In this document: positions 1-5,904 of the stretch, in pieces | How the letters are laid out: the number at the start of each line of letters is the position of its first letter | Position numbering within the stretch: the stretch's first letter is position 1 | Assembly: GCA_913009915.1 (NCBI GenBank) | Contig: CAJVYZ010000088.1 | Span: 1-8,769 of the forward strand | Direction: 5' to 3' | DNA: 8,769 nt | Source: an uncultured Gemmatimonadota bacterium | GTDB taxonomy: Bacteria > Gemmatimonadota > Gemmatimonadetes > Gemmatimonadales > GWC2-71-9 | Position numbers and translations under genes: made by a program | Notes under the pieces: generated by a model | The model's database searches: none | What the model was told of the DNA's origin: nothing | What the model saw: the letters and a program-made list of their open reading frames with translations, nothing else

Positions 1-281
1 GCGTCGGGCAGGGTGCCGGGGCTCGCGTCCATTGCCGCGGGCAGACCCAGAAGGAACTGCGCGGGCTAGACTGGATAGACCTCCGACCGCGGGATGGAAC
101 GGATATCGCCAACGAGAAACGCACCCTCGGCCAGGTTCACTCCGTGCTGGTACTCCCCGACCGGCGCATCGGGCTGGGCATGGTCAGGCGGGAAGCCAAC
201 ATCGGCGACACGGTGATGGCCGGCGGGCGTGAAGCCACCATCGCCCCTCTCCCGTTCGACCATCCCGATCAGGCTGCGTGA
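1..281 (+). CDS. YgfZ/GcvT-like folate-binding protein, C-terminal part (5' truncated)
   Basis: The frame that starts at base 3 is open from the window edge to TGA at 279-281, giving about 92 residues of a C-terminus. It begins VGQGAGARVHCRGQ, which lines up with the signature stretch of YgfZ/CAF17/IBA57 proteins (C-[YF]-x-GQE-x2-ARxHxRG). The rest (TLGQVHSVLVLP, GLGMVRREANIGDTV) reads like the C-terminal beta-barrel of GcvT-fold proteins. Family members bind folate and help assemble or repair iron-sulphur clusters in the cytoplasm. The usual GQE reads GQG here, and the signature cysteine would lie at or just beyond the edge. The stop overlaps the GTG start of the next gene by four bases, indicating translational coupling. 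A true GcvT (aminomethyltransferase) is the main alternative, but the RG-rich signature favours YgfZ. Because the short ORF is cut by the edge, the call rests on this C-terminus only. Confidence 0.72.
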   Translation, partial: VGQGAGARVHCRGQTQKELRGLDWIDLRPRDGTDIANEKRTLGQVHSVLVLPDRRIGLGMVRREANIGDTVMAGGREATIAPLPFDHPDQAA

Positions 282-1276
282 TTCTGGTAACCGGCGGCAC
301 CGGACTCGTGGGGCAGGAGATCCTCCGCCACCTGGCAGACGCGGGCGTGCCGATGACCGCGCTGGTACGCTCCGCCGAAGGTGAAACCCTGGTCCGCGGA
401 CTCGGCGCCGAAGCGGCGCGCGGTGTCGTCGAGGACGCGGCCACCTGGCAGCAACCGTTCACCGGCCTCAGCGGTATCGTTCACGCCGCCGCCATCGTGG
501 CCGAACCGGTTTCATGGGATCGCTTCGAGGCCGTCAACGTCCAGGGAACACGGTTCGCCGCTGACACCGCACTCGAGCACGGCGTACCACTGGTGCACAT
601 ATCATCGGTGGCCGTCTACGGCCGCCGCGCCGCAGACGACGAACCATACAGCATTACCGAGGAATACCATCGCGGACGGATAGAAGAGCGCGACTACTAT
701 GCCAGGTCAAAGCGCCTGGCGGAGCAAGCCGTGTTCGATCGTGCCGCACACGGTCTCCAGGTGTGCGCCCTGCGGCCATGCGTGGTATACGGACCCGGCG
801 ACCGACTGCTTCTTCCGAGTCTTCTGCGTTTGGCGCGTCGTGGCTGGTTACCCAAGATCGGCTCCGGTACCGTACCCATGGCACTGGTTCACGCCACCAG
901 CGTGGCCCAGGCCGCCCTCGCCGCCATCCGATCGGGCCGGGGCTGGGGCCGGGCCTTCAACGTGACCGGAGACGCGCCGGTCACGGCCAACGACCTGTTC
1001 CAGGCGGTCCAGACCGTCGTGGAACGGCCCGTCCGAACCGTGCCCGTACCCGCTGGGCCGGCCCTGGTGTTGGCGCGGGCCGCCGAGTTTGGCCTTCGGA
1101 TTGCCGGCCCGCGGCGCTATCCCGGTTCCCTGCAGGGCGCCGTGCGGTTTCTGCGCGGCGGGGACCCGTACAACGCCGACGCCGCGCGCGAGGTCCTCGG
1201 GTGGCGGCCGACCGTGAACCATCGAACGGCATTGGTCGAAGCATTCCAGGCCATCGCCGCAAGGGAAGCGGCCTGA
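278..1276 (+). CDS. NAD(P)-dependent epimerase/dehydratase, extended SDR family
   Basis: A 332-residue protein with a complete Rossmann core. It has the dinucleotide-binding TGGTGLVG at residues 5-12, an HAAA stretch at 69-72, the catalytic serines in HISSVAVYG (about 109-110), the YARSK catalytic pair Tyr141/Lys145, and RPCVVYGPGD at 166-175. The last motif is typical of extended SDRs such as UDP-sugar epimerases, dihydroflavonol-reductase-like and 3-beta-HSD-like enzymes. The C-terminal DPYNADAAREVLGWRP is the usual substrate-domain ending. The length matches the family. The start is GTG at 278, overlapping the upstream TGA as GTGA, and the glycine motif begins five residues later, so no longer N-terminus is expected. 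It is a soluble cytosolic oxidoreductase or epimerase; the substrate cannot be told from sequence. It sits mid-operon between the YgfZ-like gene and the uracil-DNA glycosylase, with no sugar-biosynthesis genes in view. Confidence 0.9.
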   Translation: MILVTGGTGLVGQEILRHLADAGVPMTALVRSAEGETLVRGLGAEAARGVVEDAATWQQPFTGLSGIVHAAAIVAEPVSWDRFEAVNVQGTRFAADTALEHGVPLVHISSVAVYGRRAADDEPYSITEEYHRGRIEERDYYARSKRLAEQAVFDRAAHGLQVCALRPCVVYGPGDRLLLPSLLRLARRGWLPKIGSGTVPMALVHATSVAQAALAAIRSGRGWGRAFNVTGDAPVTANDLFQAVQTVVERPVRTVPVPAGPALVLARAAEFGLRIAGPRRYPGSLQGAVRFLRGGDPYNADAAREVLGWRPTVNHRTALVEAFQAIAAREAA

Positions 1277-1284
1277 CCCGCGGA

Positions 1285-1992
1285 ATGGCGGCAACGCGCT
1301 TCCGCTCCATCGACGCCGTCAACCGGGCCATCGTTAGGTGTGAGCGCTGCCCACGCCTGATCGCCCATTGCCGCGCCGTGGCCACCACGCGCAAGCGCGA
1401 GTTCCGAGATTGGAACTACTGGGGCAAACCAGTCCCGGGATTCGGGGATCCGGCAGCGCGCCTGATCATCGTGGGCCTGGCGCCGGCGGCCCACGGGGCC
1501 AATCGCACCGGCAGGATGTTCACCGGCGATTCGAGCGGCGACTGGCTCTACGACGCCCTGCACCGGTTTGGCTTCGCCAGTCAGGCCTCATCCACGGGCC
1601 GCGACGACGGCCTGGAGTTGACCGACTGCTACATCACCGCCTCGGCACGGTGCGCACCACCAGCCAACAAACCCCGGCCGGACGAGCTGGCAAACTGCCG
1701 CCCGTTTCTCGAAGCAGACCTGGCGTTGTTGCACGGCACGGCGGTGGTGCTCCTGCTGGGACGGATCGCCTGGCGCCATTGGCTCGAGGCGAGTGGCTGG
1801 TGGACTCGGTTGTCGGTGGAGGAGCGGCCTCTGTTCGGGCATGGCCAAGCTACCACGTTGCCGGATGGACGGACCGTCGTTTGTTCCTACCATCCCTCGC
1901 GTCAGAATACCAACACTGGCAGGCTCACCCACGAGATGTGGTACGACGTCTTTGCCCACATCCGGACGCTGATCCCAGACACGACTCCGTAG
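1285..1992 (+). CDS. Uracil-DNA glycosylase, family 5 (UDGb type)
   Basis: A 235-residue DNA-repair enzyme predicted to cut uracil and related damaged bases from DNA. Motif 1 reads GLAPAAHGANRTGRMFTGD (residues 64-82), the hallmark of family 5 (UDGb); family 4 enzymes have GEAPG there. The second signature, HPSRQNTNTGRLT (203-215), matches the family's HPS-x2-N loop. Four cysteines, Cys19 and Cys22 (CERC) plus Cys123 and Cys138, are spaced as the 4Fe-4S ligands of family 4 and 5 enzymes. The start is ATG at 1285, eight bases after the upstream stop. The same frame stays open far upstream inside the epimerase gene, but the CERC region begins about 18 residues after this ATG, as expected for the family, so the extension is spurious. 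Shine-Dalgarno pairing is weak (AAGGGAAG at 1261-1268), which suggests coupling to the upstream gene. It converges on the M48 gene. Confidence 0.93.
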   Translation: MAATRFRSIDAVNRAIVRCERCPRLIAHCRAVATTRKREFRDWNYWGKPVPGFGDPAARLIIVGLAPAAHGANRTGRMFTGDSSGDWLYDALHRFGFASQASSTGRDDGLELTDCYITASARCAPPANKPRPDELANCRPFLEADLALLHGTAVVLLLGRIAWRHWLEASGWWTRLSVEERPLFGHGQATTLPDGRTVVCSYHPSRQNTNTGRLTHEMWYDVFAHIRTLIPDTTP

Positions 1993-2014
1993 TCCCGGCC
2001 ACCTCTTCGGCCGA

Positions 2015-2040
2015 GCGCCGTGGAGCCGCTCATACGGCGC
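2015..2040. terminator. GC hairpin between convergent genes, possible bidirectional terminator
   Basis: A perfect 7-bp stem, GCGCCGT (2015-2021) with ACGGCGC (2034-2040), encloses a 12-base loop in the 53-base gap between the convergent glycosylase and M48 genes. A second weaker stem, CGGCC (1996-2000) with GGCCG (2009-2013), lies just before it. Neither side has a T-tract, so intrinsic termination is uncertain. The position is the main support. Confidence 0.35.
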
Positions 2041-2045
2041 CCCCC

Positions 2046-3545
2046 TCAGAACGCAGAGCGCCTCCCGCCAACGATCCCCGATGACTCGGCGCTCCCCGAG
2101 AGAGAGCGGCTACGGCCGCCGGTCACCCGTTTCACGAGGAGACCCCTCGCCAGCGTGTCGCCCACGGCCACACCGTTGATGAGGGCCACTTGCTCGACGG
2201 CAATCGACGATGGATAGCGGCGATGGAACTCGGTCACCGTCATCCGCCGGGGAAGCCGCACCAAGGCGATGCGAGCCGGCTCGACGTCCAGCACCGTCGG
2301 ATCGGTTTCCCGCTCGAACGATCCGATGGCGGCGCTGATGGCGATACGCTCCCGACTGAAGGCCGCCCTGGTGCCGTAGCCGAGCAACTGGTAGATGTTG
2401 CCGTTGTAGGCCACGTGGGTCACTAGCCCGTTGAGGACGCCCCGTTGTGTCGGCACGCTGAAGTACCGGGTATCGGCCGGCAAACCGTTGACCGGATCGG
2501 ACGACGAAGATTCCTGGCGAACGCCGGTCTGGGCAAAGAACGTGTCCGCCGCCACCCGCGGGGAAGTAGCCGGCACGATTCGCAGCTGCAGCACGGCGTC
2601 TTCCGTGGCGTTCATACCGATCACGGCTTGCGCCAGATTCTGCTTCTTCCAGCCGGAGGGGAACGACATGCGAAACCGCAAATCAGGATGGTGGAACCGG
2701 TCGCCCTCGAAGTAGCCCTCCCGCGGATCGGGACCAAAGACCACGCCGTCGATGTGCCTCAGGTAGTCGTCTCGCCCTACTGTGAGCGTCGACGGATCAA
2801 CCGTCATTGTCGCCGCACGCTCGGCCGACCGGGCGGCCCGGTTCTCCGGATCTGGGTGAGTGGATTGCCACTCGGGGAGGCGGCCGCCTCCGCCCAGCCG
2901 TCCCAGCATCTCGAACATGTCGGTGGCCCCCCGGGGATCGTACCCGGCCTCGACCATATAGCGGAAACCGAGCTCATCGGACTGGTTTTCGTCGTCACGA
3001 CTGAACTTGAGGAACAACACCTGCAGCCCGCTGCCGGCAACCTGGTGCAGTACATCGAGGCTGGGGGTGAGCACCATCCCCACACCCAGCCCGAGCTGGG
3101 CGATCTGCGCCTTGCTGATCTGACTGACCGAATGTTTGGCCGTCACGTGACCGATCTCGTGCCCCAGCACCGACATCAATTCCGCCTCGGAATTGAAGTA
3201 TGCCAGGATACCACGGGTCACGAAGATCGAGCCTCCGGGGAGGGCGAAGGCGTTGACGGTGGCGTCGTTAACCACGGCAAACGACCAGGGAAGCTGGGGT
3301 CGCTCGGAAGCCAGCGCCATCGATTGCCCCAATCGGTTCACATACGCCTGGAGAGACGAATCGGGGTAGAGCCCGATGGTGTTCACCACGCTCTGGGCAC
3401 CCTCCTGACCCATCCGGATCTCCTGGGACTCGGAGATGAGGGACAGTTCGCGCTTGCCGGTGACCGGATTGACGGCACAGGCCCACACCAGCGCCGCACA
3501 GGCCACCAATGCTACGGTCGCCTTGGGAGAGGCTACCCCGGTCAC
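2046..3545 (-). CDS. M48-family zinc metallopeptidase, lipoprotein with LysM-like C-terminus
   Basis: A 499-residue protein with a signal peptide ending in a lipobox (LVWAC, lipidated Cys23), so it is predicted to be a membrane-anchored envelope protein. After the linker PVTGKRELSLIS, typical of M48 lipoproteins, comes an M48 domain with zinc motif HEIGH (residues 129-133, ligands His129 and His133, catalytic Glu130). The third ligand is probably Glu186 in SRDDENQSDELG, which fits the E-x2-[AS]-D pattern. HPDPENR at 230-236 is also characteristic. Relatives (BepA/YfgC-like) act in envelope protein quality control. From about 280 the domain (GDRFHHPDLRFRMSFPSGW onward) is less familiar. Residues 434-473 (MTVTEFHRRYPSS...INGV...) resemble a LysM repeat. 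GTG at 3545 was chosen over an upstream TTG at 3596 because it makes a GTGA overlap with the YciI stop and puts a normal signal peptide first. Last gene of the minus-strand operon. Confidence 0.9.
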   Translation of the reverse strand: MTGVASPKATVALVACAALVWACAVNPVTGKRELSLISESQEIRMGQEGAQSVVNTIGLYPDSSLQAYVNRLGQSMALASERPQLPWSFAVVNDATVNAFALPGGSIFVTRGILAYFNSEAELMSVLGHEIGHVTAKHSVSQISKAQIAQLGLGVGMVLTPSLDVLHQVAGSGLQVLFLKFSRDDENQSDELGFRYMVEAGYDPRGATDMFEMLGRLGGGGRLPEWQSTHPDPENRAARSAERAATMTVDPSTLTVGRDDYLRHIDGVVFGPDPREGYFEGDRFHHPDLRFRMSFPSGWKKQNLAQAVIGMNATEDAVLQLRIVPATSPRVAADTFFAQTGVRQESSSSDPVNGLPADTRYFSVPTQRGVLNGLVTHVAYNGNIYQLLGYGTRAAFSRERIAISAAIGSFERETDPTVLDVEPARIALVRLPRRMTVTEFHRRYPSSIAVEQVALINGVAVGDTLARGLLVKRVTGGRSRSLSGSAESSGIVGGRRSAF

Positions 3546-3847
3546 GGGTTCACCCCGATCCGGTCCAAACCGTCCGCGCCGATCACCGGCGTCCAAGGCA
3601 GAAGTTCGTACTGCGCCACCCCGTGCTGTACCAGGGGATCCTGATCCCGGATCCGGTTGAGCGTGGCCTGCAAATCACCGTCGGGGACCCGCAGGAGCAA
3701 CGCGCCGCCCATGCGGGGCTGGAACGGCCCGGAGGCCAGCAGCCACCCGTTGTCGTACAGTCCCTGCAGGTAGGCCCGGTGCTCCTCCACGTGCGGCAGT
3801 ACCTCCTCCAACGGTCTCCGATAACGGATGATGGCGAGTGCGTACAT
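3542..3847 (-). CDS. YciI-family small protein
   Basis: A 101-residue protein of the YciI/dimeric alpha-beta barrel (ferredoxin-like) group. It shows the N-terminal strand MYALAIIRY, EEHRAYLQGLYDNGWLLASGP (the conserved His is His23, with Asp32 and Gly40-Pro41 following) and a GGALLLRVPD strand. Length is normal for the family. Some relatives have weak hydrolase or dehalogenase-like activity or act as accessory domains, but most have no assigned role, so none is given here. ATG at 3847 is preceded by a good GAGG Shine-Dalgarno (complement of 3854-3857) six bases away. Its TGA overlaps the GTG of the M48 gene (3542-3545), and its start lies 12 bases after the M28 stop. A cytosolic protein between two exported peptidases is a little unexpected; it has no signal peptide. 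Confidence 0.87.
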   Translation of the reverse strand: MYALAIIRYRRPLEEVLPHVEEHRAYLQGLYDNGWLLASGPFQPRMGGALLLRVPDGDLQATLNRIRDQDPLVQHGVAQYELLPWTPVIGADGLDRIGVNP

Positions 3848-3859
3848 AAGGGACCTCGG

Positions 3860-4933
3860 CTAGAAGTTTGAACGTTCCGGCTGTCCTCCGCGATACCACT
3901 GCGGTGGCGTTCCGGTGGCCAGGTAGCGCACGATGACAATCGCCGACGTGACGACCTGGCCGAAGTGGGCGAAGTCGATGGTTTCGATTTCGTCGGAGGG
4001 CTCGTGCCAATCGTCGTGGAACCCGAAGGACGACAGCGTGTGCGCCGGAACGCCGCGCCGGGCCAATACCACACTTTCAGTGAGGAGATACACTCCCTGC
4101 TCGGGTCTGGGATCGGGTTCGACCTCGATGTCGATTCCGGCGTCCTCGAGCAATCGACCGAGGTTGGTGCGATCACTACCAGTAATCCATGCAACACCGG
4201 GTCCGACGAGGGGGTCGGGCCGGCCGATGTTCTCCAACCACAAGGCCGCGACCGTCTCACCCAGCGGTGCCGCCGGATATTCGGCATAGTAGTGGGTTCC
4301 AATGAAGCCGATCGCCTCACCTGCCGTAAACAAGAACACCACCGACCGCTTCAGGCCGGGCCCGGCCGCCAGGACCCGGGCGATCTCCAGCGCCCCTGCC
4401 GCGCCAGATGCGTCGTCGGCTCCGTTGTAGATCGAATCGCCGTCGACCGGGCGCCGAATACCCAGGTGATCGTAGTGGGAGCCCACTACCACCGTTTCCA
4501 AGTTGGTGGAATCCGCGCCGGGCAACCGCGCCACCACGTTGACAGCCATGAGCTGCTGTTCCGGTGGGAGCAGGCCCCACGCCCGGACCGACGGGTAGAA
4601 ACTGAATCGTCGCCTGCCGTCGGCTCGCTTGGTTACCTGAATGGGAACCCGTTGGAAGTAGCCGCTGTCGCCGACGGGTTCGAGGCCAAGCCGTTCCAGC
4701 TCACCGGCGATGTACCGCGCCGCGGCGGCCGCGCCCTCGCTCCCGGTGAACCGGCCCTGGAGCGAATCGGCGGCCAACACCGACACGGCCTCCCTGAGCC
4801 TGGCCGTGTCCACCCCGGCGGCGGCGACACCCGCCGCAGGTTGCCTGCTGGAGCCGCACCCGGCAGTGGCCAGGACCGCGCCGAGAATGATGATGAAAAA
4901 GGTGGAACGTATCAGGACTGGGGGGGAGTGCAT
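3860..4933 (-). CDS. M28-family peptidase-like lipoprotein with altered zinc site
   Basis: A 357-residue protein whose N-terminus is a lipoprotein signal (STFFIIILGAVLATAGC, lipidated Cys26). Residues about 127-340 form an M28 (aminopeptidase Y/S/Q-like) domain: GSHYDHLG at 151-158 (ligand His153, Asp155), NGADDASG at 170-177 (bridging Asp173 or Asp174), FTAGEAIGFIG at 202-212, LWLENIGR at 231-238 and WHEPSDE at 309-315 (ligand His310). The family normally has Glu-Glu in the third motif, the first a general base and the second a zinc ligand. Here it is Glu206-Ala207, so one ligand appears lost, and the usual Asp ligand of the next motif is Glu234. It is predicted to be an envelope-anchored exopeptidase or a catalytically altered relative. 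ATG at 4933 was chosen because the signal peptide starts there and AGGA lies just upstream (complement of 4939-4942); an upstream start at 5023 would prepend 30 unlikely residues. First gene of the operon. Confidence 0.9.
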   Translation of the reverse strand: MHSPPVLIRSTFFIIILGAVLATAGCGSSRQPAAGVAAAGVDTARLREAVSVLAADSLQGRFTGSEGAAAAARYIAGELERLGLEPVGDSGYFQRVPIQVTKRADGRRRFSFYPSVRAWGLLPPEQQLMAVNVVARLPGADSTNLETVVVGSHYDHLGIRRPVDGDSIYNGADDASGAAGALEIARVLAAGPGLKRSVVFLFTAGEAIGFIGTHYYAEYPAAPLGETVAALWLENIGRPDPLVGPGVAWITGSDRTNLGRLLEDAGIDIEVEPDPRPEQGVYLLTESVVLARRGVPAHTLSSFGFHDDWHEPSDEIETIDFAHFGQVVTSAIVIVRYLATGTPPQWYRGGQPERSNF

Positions 4934-4964
4934 GGGGTTCCTGGACGGTGTGATATCGAAGTAA

Positions 4965-4978
4965 ATGGTAGCTACAAT
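4965..4978. promoter_or_regulatory. 14-bp near-palindrome upstream of the M28 operon, possible operator
   Basis: ATGGTAGCTACAAT has a perfect GTAGCTAC core flanked by matching AT pairs, with one mismatched pair. It overlaps the candidate -35 of the M28 promoter and lies between that gene and the divergent fur-like regulator. It does not resemble the AT-rich Fur or PerR box consensus, so any link to that regulator is conjecture. Confidence 0.3.
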
Positions 4979-5098
4979 GGAACGATTAGCCGCCCCTGGA
5001 GCCGATCGCAAGCTTCGCGACATCCCGGCACTGCCCCCTGTACGCGGCCTCTGTCCGGGATAGATTCATTGGTTGATGGTTGGCGCTGAGTCACCACC

Positions 5099-5109
5099 AG
5101 ACGACGTCT
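5099..5109. promoter_or_regulatory. 11-bp palindrome just upstream of the fur-like gene, possible operator
   Basis: AGACGACGTCT has perfect 5-bp arms (AGACG/CGTCT) around one central base and lies ten bases before the Shine-Dalgarno of the fur-like gene, where an autoregulatory operator could sit. Short palindromes are common in GC-rich DNA, so support is weak. Confidence 0.25.
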
Positions 5110-5128
5110 CCCCGTCCCGGAGGATTGC

Positions 5129-5578
5129 ATGGTCGCCATTCAGGAATCGGCCACGATCGAGCAAGACGACGCCCACCTCCTGCGTGAAGCCGGCCTCCGA
5201 GTAACCCGCCCGCGGCTCCTGGTCATCGACCTCCTCCGCTCGACTCCAGGCCATCATTCCGCCGACGACATCGGGACACTGCTGGCCGAGAAATCAACGC
5301 CGCTCCCCCGGGCATCGGTATACAACGTTGCCAGCGCCCTGGTGGATTGTGGCCTAGTCACCATGGTCTCCGTCGGCCCCGGGAGCGCGCGCTACGAATA
5401 CGGGGCGCCCTGGCACCACCACTTCGTCTGCAAGATCTGTGGTGCCATCCAGGACGTACACTGCGTCCTGGGCAAGAAACCCTGTCTCGACCCTGACGAC
5501 ATCGCGGGTGACGTCGAAGAGGCCCAGGTCACCTTCCGGGGTACCTGCGCCTCGTGCCTGAGGGCCGTACCAGCCTAG
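5129..5578 (+). CDS. Fur-family transcriptional regulator, FurA/PerR-like
   Basis: A 149-residue metal-dependent repressor. The N-terminal winged helix runs from about residue 14 to 85 (LREAGLRVTRPRLLVIDLL; recognition region PRASVYNVASALVDCGLV). The C-terminal metal and dimer domain has HHHFVCKICG (His96-98, Cys101, Cys104) and CASC (Cys140, Cys143), forming the structural Cys4 zinc site. The stretch DVHCVLGKKPCL followed by EEAQVTFRGTC closely resembles actinobacterial FurA, a redox-sensing regulator usually found beside katG. No katG is present in this window. At the position equivalent to Bacillus PerR Asp85 this protein has Glu90 (ARYEYG); Asp there is linked to strong peroxide sensing and Glu to Fur-like behaviour, so the signal sensed is open. 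ATG at 5129 follows GGAGG by five bases. Divergent from the M28 operon and followed by a long gap. Confidence 0.93.
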   Translation: MVAIQESATIEQDDAHLLREAGLRVTRPRLLVIDLLRSTPGHHSADDIGTLLAEKSTPLPRASVYNVASALVDCGLVTMVSVGPGSARYEYGAPWHHHFVCKICGAIQDVHCVLGKKPCLDPDDIAGDVEEAQVTFRGTCASCLRAVPA

Positions 5579-5904
5579 GCTTTCCTCAGGACTCATGCCC
5601 CGGGGCAAGCCCCACCACGCTCCCGCATCTTTCTGGGACCACGGTCTCAGCCGGCCAACCCTTCTAGCCGCGGTGTCCTCATTCACCTGCTGGGCGAGCC
5701 GATCAACGGCCAAACTGCGCCGGCCCAGCCATCCCGTAGGCCCGCCGGGCAGGAGGGCATCATCGGCCAGCACAAGGGAATCTTCACCTACCACCTGACG
5801 TTCAGAACGTCAAAGAGGCCTGATCGGCGGGGGTGTCATCCCTCGCGCGAGACGAGTAGGATGGCCGTGGCACGGAACCCCGGAGGACTAGAGGACGTGA
5901 CTGA
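5579..5904. other. 326-base gene-free stretch between the fur-like and NTT-like genes
   Basis: I find no recognisable gene here. The frame of the fur-like gene stays stop-free after its TAG as far as TGA at 5906-5908, but it has no usable start before ATG at 5861 and no recognised domain. GC palindromes occur: GCCCCGGGGC (5597-5606), GCCCGCCGGGC (5740-5750), a 17-bp one at 5796-5812, and CTCGCGCGAG (5842-5851). A possible -10, TAGGAT (5857-5862), lacks a good -35. Purine-rich GGAGGA (5882-5887) and GAGG (5891-5894) precede the next GTG start. It probably serves as 3' and promoter/leader region. Confidence 0.5.
5796..5812. promoter_or_regulatory. Perfect 17-bp palindrome, candidate operator of the NTT-like gene
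   Basis: TGACGTTCAGAACGTCA has two perfect 8-bp arms around a single central A. It lies about 92 bases before the GTG of the NTT-like gene and some 45 bases before a possible -10. No T-tract follows on either strand, so it is not a terminator. The size and symmetry suit a dimeric regulator. The binding protein is unknown; the inner GTTC-A-GAAC recalls, but does not match, known LexA-type boxes. Confidence 0.5.

Larger units (their letters stand above)
4934..5128. promoter_or_regulatory. Divergent intergenic region between the M28 and fur-like genes
   Basis: This 195-base gap must hold the promoters of both divergent units. Toward the M28 gene a weak -35/-10 pair is visible on the minus strand: TTGTAG (complement of 4972-4977) and TATCAC (complement of 4950-4955), 16 bases apart. 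It would leave a leader of only about ten bases. Toward the fur-like gene, TAGATT at 5061-5066 is a possible -10 without a convincing -35. A clear Shine-Dalgarno, GGAGG at 5119-5123, sits five bases before the fur-like ATG. Two small palindromes lie inside and are listed separately. Confidence 0.45.

Noticed and set aside
763..1284. N-terminal extension of the uracil-DNA glycosylase frame
   Set aside because: It overlaps the epimerase coding sequence; the family normally begins shortly before the CxxC motif, which the ATG at 1285 gives.
3546..3596. Upstream TTG start of the M48 gene
   Set aside because: It would add 17 charged residues before the signal peptide and extend into the YciI gene; GTG at 3545 gives a proper lipoprotein N-terminus.
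2445..3644. Long plus-strand open frame of 399 codons
   Set aside because: It lies antisense to the M48 gene, which has a signal peptide, zinc motif and operon overlap; the plus frame has no recognisable domain.
3965..5089. Plus-strand open frame of 374 codons
   Set aside because: Antisense shadow of the M28 gene, with low-complexity Arg/Gly/Pro-rich translation and no motif.
5578..5611. Possible terminator hairpin after the fur-like gene (GGCTT paired with AAGCC)
   Set aside because: A five-base stem with a very large loop and no T-tract is too weak to call.
5354..5794. Minus-strand open frame across the fur-like gene and the gap after it
   Set aside because: Mostly antisense to a clear Fur-family gene; no domain or ribosome-binding site supports it.
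5595..5798. 67-codon plus-strand open frame in the long gap
   Set aside because: Arg/Ser/Pro-rich translation without any known pattern and no Shine-Dalgarno before its ATG.
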